This document shows positions 55,432 through 62,848 of a stretch of 64,000 nucleotides of DNA, piece after piece (position 1 is the first letter of the stretch; each line of letters begins with the position of its first letter). Position numbers and translations under genes: made by a program. This stretch comes from an uncultured Ruminococcus sp. GTDB taxonomy: Bacteria > Bacillota > Clostridia > Oscillospirales > Acutalibacteraceae. Under the pieces are notes generated by a model that ran no database searches, was not told the origin of the DNA, and saw nothing but the letters and a program-made list of their open reading frames with translations. The stretch is taken from the NCBI GenBank assembly GCA_900539465.1, contig UQCF01000012.1:1-64000 (forward strand). Direction: 5' to 3'.

Positions 55432-55535
55432 CCTCATCAGTCACTTCGTGACAGCTTCTCCTCGAGTAGAAGCCGATTAGCCGCATATTGCCTCCACTTT
55501 AGGGGAGGTGGCACGGCAAAGCCGTGACGGAGGGG
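55432..55535 (+). repeat. Dispersed multi-hairpin repeat element
   Basis: A 104-base element made of successive hairpins: GTCACTTCGTGAC, GCTTCT...AGAAGC, CCTCC...GGAGG and CACGGCAAAGCCGTG, framed by CCTCATCAG and GACGGAGGGG. It has no protein frame. A decayed copy of its right end is at 12711. Elements of this form are common in intergenic regions of gut Clostridia as non-autonomous (MITE-like or REP-like) repeats. The 55536-55613 stretch shows nothing else. Confidence 0.8.
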
Positions 55536-55613
55536 TTTAAATCGCCAAAATCCGAAATTCAGATTTTTCAGCGGCATGAGGTTATTTAGTCTCTTGATTT
55601 TAACATTGGCACA

Positions 55614-55649
55614 AAAAAGCACACGGCTCAATTGAACCGTGTGCTTTTT
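55614..55649 (-). terminator. Terminator of the branched-chain amino-acid operon
   Basis: AAAAAGCACACGG (55614-55626) pairs exactly with CCGTGTGCTTTTT (55637-55649) across 10 bases, with T tracts on both strands. It ends the ilv-leu operon. Confidence 0.9.
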
Positions 55650-55659
55650 GCATAGCAAA

Positions 55660-56730
55660 TTATTTAACTTCAACTCTCCAGCCGAGGGGATCTTCTGTTT
55701 TGCCCCACTGGATACCGGTGATTGTGTCATAAATCTTCTGGCTGAGTTCGCCGATAACGCCGCCGTTAATGGTCATAACGTCATCTTTGTAGCGAAGCTT
55801 GCCGACGGGCGAAATAACCGCCGCTGTGCCTGTGCCGAATACTTCTTCGAGCTTTCCGCTGTGCTGAGCCTCGATAAGCTCGTCAACAGAAATTCGTCTC
55901 TCCTCAACCTCAAGACCCCAGTGCTTGCAAAGGTTAATTACAGAGTCACGGGTGATGCCGGGGAGGATAGAACCGTTAAGCATAGGTGTAACGATTTTGC
56001 CGTCGATTTTAAAGAAGATGTTCATGGCGCCGACTTCTTCGATGTATTTTCTCTCAACACCGTCGAGCCAAAGAACCTGCGAATATCCGTCGTCATGAGC
56101 CTTTACCTGAGCTGCAAGGCTTGCAGCGTAGTTGCCGCCTGTTTTTGCAAAGCCCATTCCGCCTCTTACGGCACGAACATAGTCGTCCTCAATCCAAATA
56201 CCTACGGGAGCAAGTCCGCTCTCATAATAAGCTCCGCTGGGGGAGAGGATTATCATAAACAAATATGTCTTTGACGGTGCAACGCCGAGGAACGCGTCTG
56301 TTGCGATTATGAATGGACGAATGTAAAGAGATGTGCCCTCTTTTTCGGGAATCCAATCTCTGTCAACATTAACAACAGCTTTAACGGCCTGAACAAAATC
56401 CTCTTCGGGAAGCTCGGGTATGCAAAGTCTCTTGTTGGAGTTGTTGGTTCTCTTAGCATTCATATCGGGGCGGAAAAGATAAGCCTTTCCGTCAACGCCC
56501 TTGTAAGCTTTAAGACCCTCAAACATTTCCTGACCGTAGTGGAAAACCATAGCGGCAGGTGAAATTGTGAGGTCGCCGTAGGGGACGATTCTTGCATCGT
56601 GCCAGCCCTGACCCTCTGTGTAGTTCATCATAAACATGTGGTCGGTGAAGATGTGACCGAAGCCCAACGGCTGATCTGCCGCCGGTTTAGCCTTGGGTGA
56701 TGTTGTTTTTGTGATTTTGATGTCAAGCAT
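55660..56730 (-). CDS. ilvE: Branched-chain amino-acid aminotransferase
   Basis: A 356-residue fold-type IV PLP enzyme that makes the last step to isoleucine, valine and leucine from their keto acids with glutamate. It is of the longer (class II, eukaryote-like) BCAT type. YGQEMFEGLKAYKG near residue 70, RPDMNAKRTNNS near 92, the PLP lysine in GMGFAKTGGNYAAS near 190 and FGTGTAAVISPVG near 310 are visible. I chose MLDIK at 56730, six bases after AAGGA. It is the last gene of the operon. Confidence 0.95.
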   Translation of the reverse strand: MLDIKITKTTSPKAKPAADQPLGFGHIFTDHMFMMNYTEGQGWHDARIVPYGDLTISPAAMVFHYGQEMFEGLKAYKGVDGKAYLFRPDMNAKRTNNSNKRLCIPELPEEDFVQAVKAVVNVDRDWIPEKEGTSLYIRPFIIATDAFLGVAPSKTYLFMIILSPSGAYYESGLAPVGIWIEDDYVRAVRGGMGFAKTGGNYAASLAAQVKAHDDGYSQVLWLDGVERKYIEEVGAMNIFFKIDGKIVTPMLNGSILPGITRDSVINLCKHWGLEVEERRISVDELIEAQHSGKLEEVFGTGTAAVISPVGKLRYKDDVMTINGGVIGELSQKIYDTITGIQWGKTEDPLGWRVEVK

Positions 56731-56757
56731 TATTATTCCTTCTTTCAAAAGCGTGGG

Positions 56758-57834
56758 TTATTTAATATAATCAAGAATCACTTTGGTCATTTCTGTGCAC
56801 GAGAGCGGTTTGCCCTCGCTTGAGCCGAGAATATCGGCTGTTCTGTAGCCTGCTTCGAGAACGTCGTCAACAGCTTTTTCAATGCATCTTGCCTCGTCCT
56901 CAAGGTCAAATGAATAGCGGAACATCATTGCCGCAGAAAGAATTGTTGCAATCGGGTTTGCTTTGTTTTGACCTGCAATGTCGGGTGCGGAGCCGTGAAT
57001 GGGTTCATACATGCCGCACTTGCTGTCGCCAAGAGAGGCGGAGGCGAGCATACCGATTGAACCTGTTATCTGTGAGCTCTCGTCAGAGAGAATGTCACCG
57101 AACATATTTGATGTAACAACAACGTCAAACTGAGAGGGGTTCTTAACAAGCTGCATTGCCGCATTGTCAACGAGTATATCCACACACTTAACATCGGGGT
57201 ATTTCTCTGCTGTGCGGTGAACAACCTCTCTCCAAAGTCTGGAGCTTTCGAGAACGTTTGCCTTGTCGATGCTTGTAACTACGTTGTTTCTCTTTCTCGC
57301 AGTTTCAAAAGCAACCTTTGCAATTCTTTCTATTTCCATCTCGCTGTAGCATTCTGTGTCATAAGCTTCTTCGCCGTTTTTGCCGTTTCTGCGGCCTCTT
57401 TCGCCGAAGTAAATGCCGCCCGTAAGCTCACGAATCATAACAATGTCAACGCCGTTATCTATAATGTCGGGGCGAAGGGGGCTTGCACCTTTAAGCGCAG
57501 GGTAAATTTTTGCGGGGCGAATGTTTGTGTAAAGTCCAAGCGCATGACGAACGCCGAGAAGAGCTTTTTCGGGGCGAAGATGACCGGGGAGAGTGTCCCA
57601 CTTCGGGCCGCCGACCGCGCCGAGGAGCACGCTGTCGCTTGCCTGGCAGCATTTAACAGTTTCTTCCGGGAGCGGAACGCCTGTTGCGTCTATTGCACAT
57701 CCACCGGCAAGGTAGGGTGTGAAGGTGAATTTGTGGCCGTATTTTGCGGCAACTTTTTCGAGTACGGCAACGGCACTGTCAACTATTTCGGGGCCTATTC
57801 CGTCGCCCTTGAGCAAAGCAATGTTAAAATCCAT
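56758..57834 (-). CDS. leuB: 3-isopropylmalate dehydrogenase (also 3-methylmalate)
   Basis: A 358-residue NAD-dependent beta-decarboxylating dehydrogenase of normal length. It begins with the family's LLKGDGIGPEIV, has the substrate region LGLYTNIRPAKI near 100 and RELTGGIYFGERG near 135, and the metal-site DILSDESSQITGS near 245, then HGSAPDIAGQNKANP near 275. It acts after LeuCD in leucine synthesis. With citramalate synthase in the same operon it should also convert 3-methylmalate to 2-oxobutyrate for isoleucine. Confidence 0.96.
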   Translation of the reverse strand: MDFNIALLKGDGIGPEIVDSAVAVLEKVAAKYGHKFTFTPYLAGGCAIDATGVPLPEETVKCCQASDSVLLGAVGGPKWDTLPGHLRPEKALLGVRHALGLYTNIRPAKIYPALKGASPLRPDIIDNGVDIVMIRELTGGIYFGERGRRNGKNGEEAYDTECYSEMEIERIAKVAFETARKRNNVVTSIDKANVLESSRLWREVVHRTAEKYPDVKCVDILVDNAAMQLVKNPSQFDVVVTSNMFGDILSDESSQITGSIGMLASASLGDSKCGMYEPIHGSAPDIAGQNKANPIATILSAAMMFRYSFDLEDEARCIEKAVDDVLEAGYRTADILGSSEGKPLSCTEMTKVILDYIK

Positions 57835-57860
57835 TTTATCAAATCCTTTTTAAGAATAGT

Positions 57861-58355
57861 TTATTTTATCTTGCCGGCTTTAATAGACTCAATAAGGCCG
57901 CCGGTTGTGATTATCTCCTGAATAAATGCGGGGAACGGCTCGGCCTTGTATTCTTCGCCTGTTGTGAGGTTGTAGATAACGCCTGCGTCCATATCCGCTT
58001 TGAGCTTGTCGCCCTCGCTTATTGCGTCAACGGCTTCGGGGCATTCTATGATGGGAAGACCTATGTTGATTGAGTTGCGGTAGAAAATTCTTGCAAAGCT
58101 TTTTGCGATAACAAGTGCAATACCACTCTCTTTAATTGCTATGGGAGCGTGCTCGCGCGATGAGCCGCAGCCGAAGTTGTAGCCTGCAACCATGATGTCA
58201 CCGTCCTGAACTCTTGAAGTAAAGGTAGCGTCAAGGTCTTCCATGCAGTGAGATGCAAGCTCTTTTTTATCTATTGTGTTAAGGTAACGTGCGGGAATGA
58301 TAACGTCGGTGTCAACGTTGTCGCCGTATTTTATAACTTTTCCTTCAAACAACAT
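57861..58355 (-). CDS. leuD: 3-isopropylmalate dehydratase small subunit
   Basis: A 164-residue swivel-domain subunit of the short (prokaryotic/archaeal HACN-like) type. It shows DVIIPARYLNT near residue 17, FGCGSSREHAPIAIK near 60 and FYRNSINIGLP near 90. It joins LeuC to form the hydratase used for isopropylmalate and, given the cimA neighbour, probably also citramalate. Its ATG lies one base after the leuC stop, with the ribosome binding site inside leuC. Confidence 0.96.
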   Translation of the reverse strand: MLFEGKVIKYGDNVDTDVIIPARYLNTIDKKELASHCMEDLDATFTSRVQDGDIMVAGYNFGCGSSREHAPIAIKESGIALVIAKSFARIFYRNSINIGLPIIECPEAVDAISEGDKLKADMDAGVIYNLTTGEEYKAEPFPAFIQEIITTGGLIESIKAGKIK

Positions 58356-58356
58356 A

Positions 58357-59619
58357 TTAAAGTACCTCCTCAGGGGCAGAAATTTTGCCCGTTATTGCGG
58401 ATGCTGCGGCAACTGCCGGGCTTGCAAGATAGACCTCTGATTTCGGGTGACCCATTCTGCCGACAAAGTTTCTGTTAGTGGTTGCAACGGCTCTTTCACC
58501 CTCTGCAAGTATGCCCATATGGCCGCCGAGGCACGGGCCGCAGGTGGGGGTGGAAACAATGGCTCCGCTCTCAATGAATGTTTTGAGTAGACCCATTTCC
58601 ATAGCCTCAAGATAAATCTTGTTAGTTGCGGGGATAACAATTGTTCTGACACCCTTTTTGACTTTTTTGCCCTTGAGAATGTCGGCTGCGATAATAAGGT
58701 CTTCAAGTCTGCCGTTTGTGCATGAGCCGATAACAACCTGGTCAATCTTGATGTCGCCTATTTCGTCAAAGGTGTGCGTGTTCTCGGGCAGGTGGGGGAA
58801 TGCGACTGTGGGACGTATTTCAGAAAGGTCAATGACATATGTTTCGTCATAAACAGCGTCATCGTCCGCCTTGTAGATTGTAGGCTCTTTGCCACCTGCG
58901 TTTTTGATAAATTCTATTGTTTTGTCGTCAACCTCAAAAATTCCGTTTTTGCCGCCTGCTTCGATAGCCATGTTTGCCATGCAAAGTCTGTCGCTGACCG
59001 AGAGGGTGTGAACGCCCTCGCCGCAGAATTCCATTGATTTATAAAGAGCGCCGTCAACGCCTATCATACCGATGATGTGAAGAATGACGTCTTTGCCGTA
59101 AACATTCTTTTGCAGCTTGCCTTTAAGCTCAAACTTAATAGCGGACGGAACCTTGAACCATGCTTTGCCGGTAGCCATTCCGCAAGCCATGTCTGTTGAA
59201 CCGACGCCTGTTGAAAATGCGCCGAGCGCACCGTATGTGCAGGTGTGTGAGTCTGCGCCGATAACAACATCGCCGCTCACAACAAGACCTTTTTCGGGTA
59301 AAATAGCGTGCTCAACGCCCATGTCGCCGACGTCAAAATAATTTTCAATGCTCATGTCGCCTGCAAATTCGCGGCACATTTTGCACTGTGCGGCTGCCTT
59401 GATGTCCTTGTTCGGGGTGAAGTGATCCATTACCATAGCAACCTTGCTCTTGTCAAAAACCTTGTCAAGACCGAGCTTTTTATACTCGGCTATGGCAACC
59501 GGTGTTGTAACGTCGTTGCCGAGAACAAGGTCAACATTTGCAAGAATGAGCTGACCCGCCGTAACAGAATCAAGCCCTGCATGAGCCGCAAGGATCTTTT
59601 GTGTCATTGTCATTCCCAT
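58357..59619 (-). CDS. leuC: 3-isopropylmalate dehydratase large subunit
   Basis: A 420-residue aconitase-family subunit with a [4Fe-4S] cluster. Cluster ligands lie in VIGSCTNGRLEDL near 300 and TPTCGPCLGGHMG near 360. VIGADSHTCTYGALGAF near 130 is the family signature. At 420 residues it is of the short HACN type that pairs with the short LeuD. I chose the ATG at 59619, ten bases after AAGGAG. It follows cimA by four bases, supporting coupled synthesis. Confidence 0.96.
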   Translation of the reverse strand: MGMTMTQKILAAHAGLDSVTAGQLILANVDLVLGNDVTTPVAIAEYKKLGLDKVFDKSKVAMVMDHFTPNKDIKAAAQCKMCREFAGDMSIENYFDVGDMGVEHAILPEKGLVVSGDVVIGADSHTCTYGALGAFSTGVGSTDMACGMATGKAWFKVPSAIKFELKGKLQKNVYGKDVILHIIGMIGVDGALYKSMEFCGEGVHTLSVSDRLCMANMAIEAGGKNGIFEVDDKTIEFIKNAGGKEPTIYKADDDAVYDETYVIDLSEIRPTVAFPHLPENTHTFDEIGDIKIDQVVIGSCTNGRLEDLIIAADILKGKKVKKGVRTIVIPATNKIYLEAMEMGLLKTFIESGAIVSTPTCGPCLGGHMGILAEGERAVATTNRNFVGRMGHPKSEVYLASPAVAAASAITGKISAPEEVL

Positions 59620-59623
59620 AGTG

Positions 59624-61198
59624 TTAATTCTCCTTTTTGGATAATTTATATTCAAAAGAATCCACCAGAGCCGTAAAGCTCGCTTTTATAATATCGCTTG
59701 ATACTCCGATGGTTGTAAAGACTGAGTCGGAATCTGCCGAGTCTATCATAACTCGGATTTTTGAATCGGTGGTAGAACCCGATTCGATAACTCTTACTTT
59801 ATAGTCTAAAAGGTGCATATCGCTGATTTCGGGATAAAAGCCCACGAGCGCGTCTCTCATTGCCTTATCAAGTGCGTTGACGGGGCCGTTACCGGTGGCG
59901 CAGGTCATAGAGACTTTATCGCCCACCTCTATTTTTATCATTGCGTTCGACTGCTGCTCGCCGTCCGGGGCGGGGAAGTCGTCAAGCACCTTATACATTA
60001 TAACATTAAAATGCGGTTTCCACAATCCGAGATTTTTTTCTATGAACAGGTCAAAGCTTGCCTCTGCCGCCTCATAGTGATAGCCGAAATCCTCACGCTC
60101 TTTAAGGGCGTTTGTGATTGCCGTGGTCTCTGGCGATTTTTTGCCTATTTCGGGTGCGAAACGCTGAATTTTAGGAAGTACGGTTCCTCTGCCCGCAACC
60201 TCGCTCAAAAGGAATTTTCTCTCGTTGCCGACAGATTCCGGCGGAACGTGCTCAAAGGATTTTGAGCATTTCTGCACACCGTCTATGTGCATACCGCCCT
60301 TATGAGCAAATGCGCTTTTGCCGACATAGGGGTGATTGCTTTTAAGTCTGATGTTTGCAATCTCGGCAATTTTTCTTGCCGTGATTTTGAGGTTTGAGAG
60401 GTCAATGCCGAGGTCACAGCCGCACTTTAAGGTGAGGTTTGCGATTATTGTGCTAAGGTCTGCATTGCCGCATCTTTCGCCGAAGCCTATGAATGTGCCC
60501 TGAATATGAACCGCGCCTGCCGCAACCGCTGCCATGGAGTTCGCAACCGCACAGCCCGTGTCGTTATGGCAGTGAATACCTATTCTCACATTCGGAAATT
60601 TATCGCATACTTTAGAAGTAATGTCGCTTATTTCGTCAGGCAGGCAGCCGCCGTTGGTGTCGCAAAGTGCCAGCACGTCCGCGCCGCCCTCCACTGCCGA
60701 GGTGAGCACGCTCATGGCATAATCCGAATTGTTTTTATATCCGTCAAAAAAATGCTCTGCGTCAAAAATAACTTCTTTGCCCTGCTCTTTAAGGTAAGAT
60801 AAAGTGTTTTTGACTATCTTGCGGTTTTCTTCAAGGCTGATTCTGAGAATTTCGGTCACGTGCAAATCCCACGTTTTGCCGAATATCGCAACCGCCGGGG
60901 TTTCTGCGCTCAAAAGCGCCTTGATGTTTGCATCGTCTTTGGGGTCTGTGCCTGCTCTTGCGGTGCTGCCGAAAGCGCAGATTTTGGCGTTTTTAACAGT
61001 GATTTTTTTCAGTTCCTCAAAAAAGCGGAGCTCTTTGGGGTTTGAGCCGGGGTTGCCGGCTTCGATATATGTAACACCGAATTCATCAAGTATTCCGGCA
61101 ATTTTTAACTTATCCTGCACAGAGAAAGAGATTCCCTCGCCCTGTGAGCCGTCGCGCAGGGTAGAGTCAAATATCTCTGCCTTTTTGCCGATGTGCAT
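59624..61198 (-). CDS. cimA: (R)-citramalate synthase
   Basis: A 524-residue Claisen-type enzyme that condenses pyruvate with acetyl-CoA. The DRE-TIM barrel starts EIFDSTLRDGSQGEGISFS and has EAGNPGSNPKELRFF near 50, CDTNGGCLPDEI near 175 and HCHNDTGCAVANS near 200. A LeuA dimer-type regulatory domain follows from about 390. The GSQGEGISFS and PGSNPKE forms are those of the citramalate synthase branch rather than LeuA or homocitrate synthase. I chose the ATG at 61198, eight bases after AAGGAG. It supplies 2-oxobutyrate precursors for isoleucine through LeuCD and LeuB. Confidence 0.88.
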   Translation of the reverse strand: MHIGKKAEIFDSTLRDGSQGEGISFSVQDKLKIAGILDEFGVTYIEAGNPGSNPKELRFFEELKKITVKNAKICAFGSTARAGTDPKDDANIKALLSAETPAVAIFGKTWDLHVTEILRISLEENRKIVKNTLSYLKEQGKEVIFDAEHFFDGYKNNSDYAMSVLTSAVEGGADVLALCDTNGGCLPDEISDITSKVCDKFPNVRIGIHCHNDTGCAVANSMAAVAAGAVHIQGTFIGFGERCGNADLSTIIANLTLKCGCDLGIDLSNLKITARKIAEIANIRLKSNHPYVGKSAFAHKGGMHIDGVQKCSKSFEHVPPESVGNERKFLLSEVAGRGTVLPKIQRFAPEIGKKSPETTAITNALKEREDFGYHYEAAEASFDLFIEKNLGLWKPHFNVIMYKVLDDFPAPDGEQQSNAMIKIEVGDKVSMTCATGNGPVNALDKAMRDALVGFYPEISDMHLLDYKVRVIESGSTTDSKIRVMIDSADSDSVFTTIGVSSDIIKASFTALVDSFEYKLSKKEN

Positions 61199-61267
61199 TT
61201 TAGCAGCTCCTTTCAACAGGTTTTATTTCAAAGCTTTTTCAAAGCTCTCAAGTAAGACCTGCTTTTA

Positions 61268-61307
61268 GACTGCCGTATCCAAAACTTGAATACGGCAGTC
61301 ATTTTTT
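61268..61307. other. Strong stem-loop between ilvC and cimA
   Basis: GACTGCCGTAT (61268-61278) and ATACGGCAGTC (61290-61300) form a perfect 11-bp stem with an 11-base loop. A T tract (ATTTTTT) follows on the plus strand only. On the minus strand, where the operon is transcribed, the stem is followed by TAAAAG, so it should permit readthrough and may stabilise or mark the mRNA. Confidence 0.7.
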
Positions 61308-61316
61308 GCAAATCGC

Positions 61317-62306
61317 TTATGCTTTGAAGTTCATCTTTTCGCGAAGCTCTTTGCCGACTTTCTCTACGGGATGCTCGGCCTCAAGTCTTCTGCGGGAGTT
61401 GAAGTATGCGCGATGTGACTGGTTCTCAAGGATCCAGTTGCGTGCGAATGCGCCTGTCTGGATTTCTTCAAGAACTTTCTTCATCTCTTTCTTAGTCTCT
61501 TCTGTGATGATACGCGGACCTACGGTGTAGTCGCCGTACTCTGCTGTATCGGAGATTGAGTAACGCATGAATGAGAAGCCCTTTTCAAAGATAAGGTCAA
61601 CAATGAGCTTCATCTCATGGATGCACTCAAAATATGCGTTCTCGGGTTTGTAGCCTGCTTCAACAAGAGTTTCAAAGCCTGCTTTCATAAGAGCTGTAAC
61701 ACCGCCGCAAAGAACAGCCTGCTCACCGAAGAGGTCGGTCTCGGTCTCTTCACGGAATGTTGTTTCAAGAACGCCGCCTCTTGCGCCGCCGATGCCCATT
61801 GCATATGCGAGAGCGATATCTTTAGCGTTGCCTGTTGCGTCCTGCTCAACAGCTACGAGGCAGGGAACACCCTGACCCTTAACATACTGGCTTCTTACCG
61901 TGTGGCCGGGGCCTTTGGGAGCAACCATGATGATGTTGACGCCTGCGGGGGGAACTATCTGCTTGTAGTGAATGTTAAAGCCGTGAGCAAATGCGAGAGT
62001 CATGCCGTCCTCAAGGTAGGGAGCAACATCTTTCTTATACATAGCAGCCTGTTTCTCGTCGTTAATAAGAATCATAACAAGATCGGCCTTTTTAACTGCG
62101 TCGGCAGTGTTGAGAACCTCAAAGCCGTCTTCTTTAGCCTTTACTGCTGATTTTGAGCCCTCATAAAGACCTATAACAACGTTAACGCCGCTGTCTCTGA
62201 GGTTCTGAGCATGTGCGTGACCCTGGCTGCCGTAGCCTACAACCGCAACGGTTTTGCCGTCAAGAAGCGAAAGGTCACAATCTTTTTCATAAAACATGTT
62301 TGCCAT
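61317..62306 (-). CDS. ilvC: Ketol-acid reductoisomerase
   Basis: A 329-residue class I enzyme that rearranges and reduces acetolactate and acetohydroxybutyrate. The Rossmann motif is VVGYGSQGHAHAQNL near residue 23. The nucleotide-specificity loop reads LYEGSKS, close to the usual NADPH form though not decisive. Metal ligands lie in LFGEQAVLCGG near 190 and YFECIHEMKLI near 225. A GGAG ribosome binding site precedes MANMFYEKD. It is separated from cimA by 118 bases with a stem-loop. Confidence 0.97.
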   Translation of the reverse strand: MANMFYEKDCDLSLLDGKTVAVVGYGSQGHAHAQNLRDSGVNVVIGLYEGSKSAVKAKEDGFEVLNTADAVKKADLVMILINDEKQAAMYKKDVAPYLEDGMTLAFAHGFNIHYKQIVPPAGVNIIMVAPKGPGHTVRSQYVKGQGVPCLVAVEQDATGNAKDIALAYAMGIGGARGGVLETTFREETETDLFGEQAVLCGGVTALMKAGFETLVEAGYKPENAYFECIHEMKLIVDLIFEKGFSFMRYSISDTAEYGDYTVGPRIITEETKKEMKKVLEEIQTGAFARNWILENQSHRAYFNSRRRLEAEHPVEKVGKELREKMNFKA

Positions 62307-62340
62307 TTTGAATTACTCCTTTTTGAATAAAATTTTATTT

Positions 62341-62835
62341 TTATTTTTTAAGGGTTGCGCTGCCACGGTCTATCGCTACAAGACCGGTGCGGCACATCTC
62401 TACTATACCGTAAGGTTTTAAAAGCTCAATAAAAGCGTCCAGCTTGTTGCTCTCGCCGGTTTTTTCAACGCATATGCACTCTGCCGAAAAATCGACTACT
62501 TTTGCGCCGAAGGTGTTTGCAACAGTCAAAAGTTCAAGTCTGTTTTCGGGTGACGCTTTAACTTTGATTATTGCAAGCTCTCTTGTCACTGCAAGGGAGC
62601 AGGTGATGTCTTTGATTTCTTTAACATCATAGAGCTTGTCAAGCTGCTTTAGCATTTGGTCACGCTCGTAGTCGGTGCCCGTCATGGTGACAGTCATTCT
62701 CGAAAGTCCCTCTATCTCGGTTACGCCGACGGTGAGGCTGTCTATATTGAATCCTCGCCGTGCAAACATACCTGAAATTCTCGTCAGAACACCTGAATGG
62801 TTGGCAACGAGCATGCCTATAACAAATTTCTGCAT
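62341..62835 (-). CDS. ilvN: Acetolactate synthase small (regulatory) subunit
   Basis: A 164-residue regulatory subunit that activates IlvB and gives valine feedback. The N-terminal ACT domain begins IGMLVANHSGVLTRISGMFA with the expected Asn and Gly residues, and the C-terminal part (LAIIKVKASPENRLELL) is the second ACT-like domain. Length is as usual for the IlvH/IlvN family. Its start lies 13 bases after the ilvB stop with AAGGAGGG in between. Confidence 0.95.
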   Translation of the reverse strand: MQKFVIGMLVANHSGVLTRISGMFARRGFNIDSLTVGVTEIEGLSRMTVTMTGTDYERDQMLKQLDKLYDVKEIKDITCSLAVTRELAIIKVKASPENRLELLTVANTFGAKVVDFSAECICVEKTGESNKLDAFIELLKPYGIVEMCRTGLVAIDRGSATLKK

Positions 62836-62848
62836 TACGTTACCCTCC

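Noticed and set aside
55432..55535. CRISPR array or insertion sequence
   Set aside because: There is no regular repeat-spacer pattern, no cas gene and no transposase frame; the hairpins differ from each other.
59624..61198. Naming this gene leuA
   Set aside because: The N-terminal motif forms (GSQGEGISFS and PGSNPKE) and the length fit citramalate synthase better than 2-isopropylmalate synthase.
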